A stretch of 7,392 bases of DNA from NCBI GenBank assembly GCA_036477795.1, contig JAZGDL010000389.1:1-7392 (forward strand). The letters are read 5' to 3'. Within the stretch, counting starts at the first letter, position 1, and each line of letters starts with the position of its first letter. The DNA comes from JAZGDL01 sp036477795 (GTDB lineage Bacteria > Planctomycetota > Phycisphaerae > UBA1845). Of this stretch, positions 5,693 to 7,392 are shown one piece after another. The translations under genes were made by a program, and so were the position numbers. The notes under the pieces were generated by a model. That model had not been told where the DNA came from, did no database searches, and saw only the letters and a program-made list of their open reading frames with translations.

Positions 5693-7023
5693 CAGAGGGC
5701 CCTGGAAGGGTGGCCCACCTCCTTTGGAGGTGGGGGAGGCGATGATCGTGGGCGTGTTGCATCACCAATGCGGTCTGAGCGTGTATCATCGTCTGCCCCA
5801 TGTCCAAAGGACATGGGCCACCCCACCTCGTCGGCATTGCTTTGCTGACAATGGCGGCACACCGGAGGCGACGCCCCGCCCGCCCGTTTGCAGGGCGGCT
5901 CAAAATATGGCGTCGATAGCTCGGGCATTCGGCTTTCGATCCACGCATCAGCCTCGCGGGCTGCATGAATGAAGTCCTCTTGGGCGCACATGGCGTCGGC
6001 GTAAGCTCCGACCTCCTGCTCCAGGCGATCCGCCTTCCACACCGTTACGCCCTCAATCGTCTCCACTCCACTAGTGGATCCAAAGGTGTTGAAATCAATG
6101 ATGATCAGCGGGCGCTGGGTGAAGTCGCGGGCCTGGCGCAATGATTGGGCGTCGAGCACCGGTTCGTCACGATCGGTCCCGAAGAAGACCACATCCGACT
6201 GGGCGATGGCCCGAATGACCGCGGGCTCGCCGTAAGACTGCACCCGCACTCGCTTGCCATTACCGATGGCGGCCCGGAGCAGCTTCATCTGTCCGCCCTT
6301 GTGGCCTCGGTAGACGATTGTCATCTGGCGCTTGGGAACGTCAAACGCGTCAGACAACATCTCCAGCACCGAACGCGACGTCGTCGATCCGCCGATGGCC
6401 GTGTAACGACACTCCGCCGGTTTGAGCCCGGTGGCCTTACGGATCCGCGAAAACGCCGCCAGGCAGTAGCCGGGATCGTACCGCCCCCATGCGGTTTCGT
6501 TACGAAGCTCGCGTTCCATGGCCACCGCCCGTTCGACCAGGCGCCGGGATCGCGGGCCGCCCGTGCCCGCGTGATCAGCCAACCTCTGCGCCGTCTGCAA
6601 CTGTGCAGTCACGTCTCTGTCGCCCGGCAGGCCGCTGTTGAGACCGGCCACCGTGCGCATCAGATGATGCCACGCCTGGGACTCGAACAGGACGTTGACG
6701 CGCAAAGCGTCGGGGACCTCTGGGAACAGTTGATGCCATGTCCGACCGATCACACATTCCCGGTCAGGAACGTCTTCGGGATTCTTCAGCCAACCGTAGA
6801 ACTCGAAACGGTGGCAGGTGTTCCAGACAAATGCTTCGCGGACGCTGCCTTCTGCGCGAATCTTCTCCAGGAAGGCGTGCACCTCCTCGTGCGACTTCTT
6901 GACGCAGCAGAGCTCGTCGGGGTCACTGTAGTGCAGTCGCGGGCCCCGTCCGGTGCCAACGCGGTTAGGCAACGACGCCCCGATCATGACCAGTGACTTC
7001 AAATCGGCGTCGGTCGTCTCCAT
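5692..7023 (-). other. hemA: Divergent glutamyl-tRNA reductase domain
   Basis: GluTR reduces glutamyl-tRNA to glutamate-1-semialdehyde with NADPH, the first committed step of C5-pathway tetrapyrrole synthesis. From ATG 7023 the protein is 443 residues. The catalytic Cys is C70 in WNTCHRFEFY (family: STCNRxExY). GLNSGLPGDRDVTAQL corresponds to GLDSxxxGExQIxxQ. RNET matches the R-T-E-T of the helix before the NADPH domain. PLIIIDF and EGVTVWKADRLE correspond to the end of that domain. Unusual points: the N-terminal GxxHxxAP motif is missing, the nucleotide-binding GxGxMG reads IGGSTTS, and the DxAxPRD motif reads DFNTFGS. About 30 residues after DRLE the homology stops; the usual helical dimerisation domain of about 100 residues is absent and replaced by a Pro/Arg-rich tail partly encoded by a repeat. 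HemA identity is supported by order of motifs and context; activity is uncertain. Confidence 0.78.
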
Positions 7024-7392
7024 CTCCGACTCATCCACCGACGCTGATGACAGCAATGTGGGACAGGCTTTCCAGCCTGTCACTTGACCGGCTGGAAAGC
7101 CGGTCCCACACCCCCAGGAGGTCATGGGCTGCGAGCCGTGCAACACCAGGTTCTTCAAGGCTGCGATGAACGGCTTGTAGGTGTTGAGGCACGGACACAG
7201 GTACAACTGCCCGCCCTTAGCTGCCAGGATTTCACGGTAGCGCAGGCCGATCTCCTCCAGGGTTTCCAGACAGTCAACGGTAAAGCTGATCGGGCATACC
7301 AGCACACGCTTTTCCCCCATTTCAGCGAGCTCCGCCAGGCGCTCCTTAGTATCGGGGCCCAGCCACCGCGTCGGACCAAGCCGGCTCTGAAA
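5692..7392 (-). CDS. hemA: Ferrochelatase-glutamyl-tRNA reductase continuous reading frame (5' end outside window)
   Basis: A single frame without stops runs from the window edge to TGA at 5694-5692 (566 residues visible). Residues 1 to about 87 are the ferrochelatase C-terminus. Residues 95-112 are encoded by a palindromic repeat (7057-7110). Residues from about 124 (ATG 7023) are a glutamyl-tRNA reductase homologue. The last 80 or so residues are low complexity, with 39 encoded by a second repeat (5708-5823). Read literally this is a HemH-HemA fusion joining the last and first enzymes of heme synthesis. The alternative is that HemA starts internally (ATG 7023 or GTG 7038), with the frame continuity arising because a 54-base repeat without stops replaced the hemH stop region. 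Shine-Dalgarno signals at both internal starts are weak, which mildly favours read-through translation. I could not decide between these. Confidence 0.75.
   Translation of the reverse strand, partial: FQSRLGPTRWLGPDTKERLAELAEMGEKRVLVCPISFTVDCLETLEEIGLRYREILAAKGGQLYLCPCLNTYKPFIAALKNLVLHGSQPMTSWGCGTGFPAGQVTGWKACPTLLSSASVDESEMETTDADLKSLVMIGASLPNRVGTGRGPRLHYSDPDELCCVKKSHEEVHAFLEKIRAEGSVREAFVWNTCHRFEFYGWLKNPEDVPDRECVIGRTWHQLFPEVPDALRVNVLFESQAWHHLMRTVAGLNSGLPGDRDVTAQLQTAQRLADHAGTGGPRSRRLVERAVAMERELRNETAWGRYDPGYCLAAFSRIRKATGLKPAECRYTAIGGSTTSRSVLEMLSDAFDVPKRQMTIVYRGHKGGQMKLLRAAIGNGKRVRVQSYGEPAVIRAIAQSDVVFFGTDRDEPVLDAQSLRQARDFTQRPLIIIDFNTFGSTSGVETIEGVTVWKADRLEQEVGAYADAMCAQEDFIHAAREADAWIESRMPELSTPYFEPPCKRAGGASPPVCRHCQQSNADEVGWPMSFGHGADDDTRSDRIGDATRPRSSPPPPPKEVGHPSRAL
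5708..5823. repeat. Inverted dimer palindromic repeat inside the hemA 3' end
   Basis: The outer arms GGGTGGCC (5708-5715) and GGCCACCC (5816-5823) are perfect inverted copies. Inside are CCCACCTCC-TTT-GGAGGTGGG (5714-5734) and CCCATGTCC-AAA-GGACATGGG (5797-5817), each with 9 pairs. A further pair, GATGAT (5741-5746) and ATCATC (5785-5790), extends the symmetry. The two units, read inward from each end, are homologous over about 37 bases. Their stems differ at two positions by paired changes that keep the pairing. On the minus strand it is translated as part of the HemA tail and ends 16 bases before the hemN start. Confidence 0.88.
7057..7110. repeat. Cloverleaf palindromic repeat, copy 2, between hemH and hemA
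   Basis: The outer arms TGTGGGAC (7057-7064) and GTCCCACA (7103-7110) enclose GACAGGCT-TTCC-AGCCTGTC (7062-7081) and GACCGGCT-GGAA-AGCCGGTC (7086-7105). It matches the element at 248-300 except for one compensatory base pair and one inserted base. That insertion makes this copy exactly 54 bases (18 codons) with no stop in the hemH-hemA frame, so it reads through as CGTGFPAGQVTGWKACPT. The two halves of the element are themselves inverted copies that differ at one paired stem position (A-T against C-G). Confidence 0.9.
7120..7392 (-). other. hemH: Ferrochelatase C-terminal region (partial)
   Basis: Ferrochelatase inserts ferrous iron into protoporphyrin IX (or coproporphyrin III in the Gram-positive branch). 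Only the last 90 or so residues are in the window, in the same frame as hemA. They begin FQSRLGPTRWLGPDT, matching the E. coli and human FQSxxGxxxWLxPxT strand, and continue with VLVCPISFTVDCLETLEEIG. There DCLETLEEI contains the conserved glutamate equivalent to human E343. Then GGQLYLCPCLN precedes the final helix, AALKNLVLHG, which is where bacterial ferrochelatases usually end. The expected stop codon is absent and the frame passes on through the repeat at 7057-7110. Cysteines in LCPCLN are not enough to claim a [2Fe-2S] cluster. The catalytic His lies outside the window. Confidence 0.92.

Noticed and set aside
5876..5898. Possible further palindrome CCGCCC/GGGCGG within the hemA tail
   Set aside because: Only six base pairs in a GC-rich stretch; likely by chance and not reported as an element.

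Overview
The window is a compact minus-strand heme-biosynthesis cluster followed by a thymidine kinase gene. In transcription order (right to left) it carries: the C-terminal part of ferrochelatase (hemH) in one open frame with a divergent glutamyl-tRNA reductase (hemA); oxygen-independent coproporphyrinogen III oxidase (hemN); uroporphyrinogen decarboxylase (hemE); a HemY-type protoporphyrinogen oxidase (hemG/hemY); and thymidine kinase (tdk). The sequence is GC-rich. The gene set, and the many different palindromic intergenic repeats, resemble what I associate with Planctomycetota-type genomes. That assignment is an inference from general familiarity; no marker gene here proves it.

Layout. 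1-364: non-coding, with two palindromic repeat elements, a duplicated scrap of the tdk 3' end and a strong hairpin. 365-937: tdk, GTG start. 938-1624: about 690 bases with no recognisable gene, packed with inverted repeats (992-1070, 1074-1160, 1230-1250, 1302-1381). 1625-3019: hemG. 3020-3068: short gap inside an inverted repeat that also contains the hemE stop codon. 3069-4127: hemE. 4128-4267: three hairpin units. 4268-5692: hemN, overlapping the preceding frame by one base (TGATG). 5692-7392: one uninterrupted frame coding for the ferrochelatase C-terminus, a linker made from a palindromic repeat, the glutamyl-tRNA reductase homologue, and a tail made partly from another repeat.

Function. 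HemA supplies glutamate-1-semialdehyde at the head of the pathway. HemE, HemN, HemG and HemH perform the late steps uroporphyrinogen III -> coproporphyrinogen III -> protoporphyrinogen IX -> protoporphyrin IX -> heme, which is the protoporphyrin-dependent branch. The genes for the middle steps (hemL, hemB, hemC, hemD) are not in the window. Tdk belongs to pyrimidine salvage and has no obvious link to heme; a 690-base repeat-rich gap separates it from hemG.

The most unusual content is the repeats. Every gene boundary carries a palindromic element, usually of a different sequence family. Several are inverted dimers of a hairpin unit, and in at least two families the arms differ by paired, compensatory changes. 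Two elements appear to have been absorbed into coding sequence: one now joins ferrochelatase to glutamyl-tRNA reductase in frame, and the other forms part of the tail of the reductase, which seems to lack its usual C-terminal dimerisation domain.
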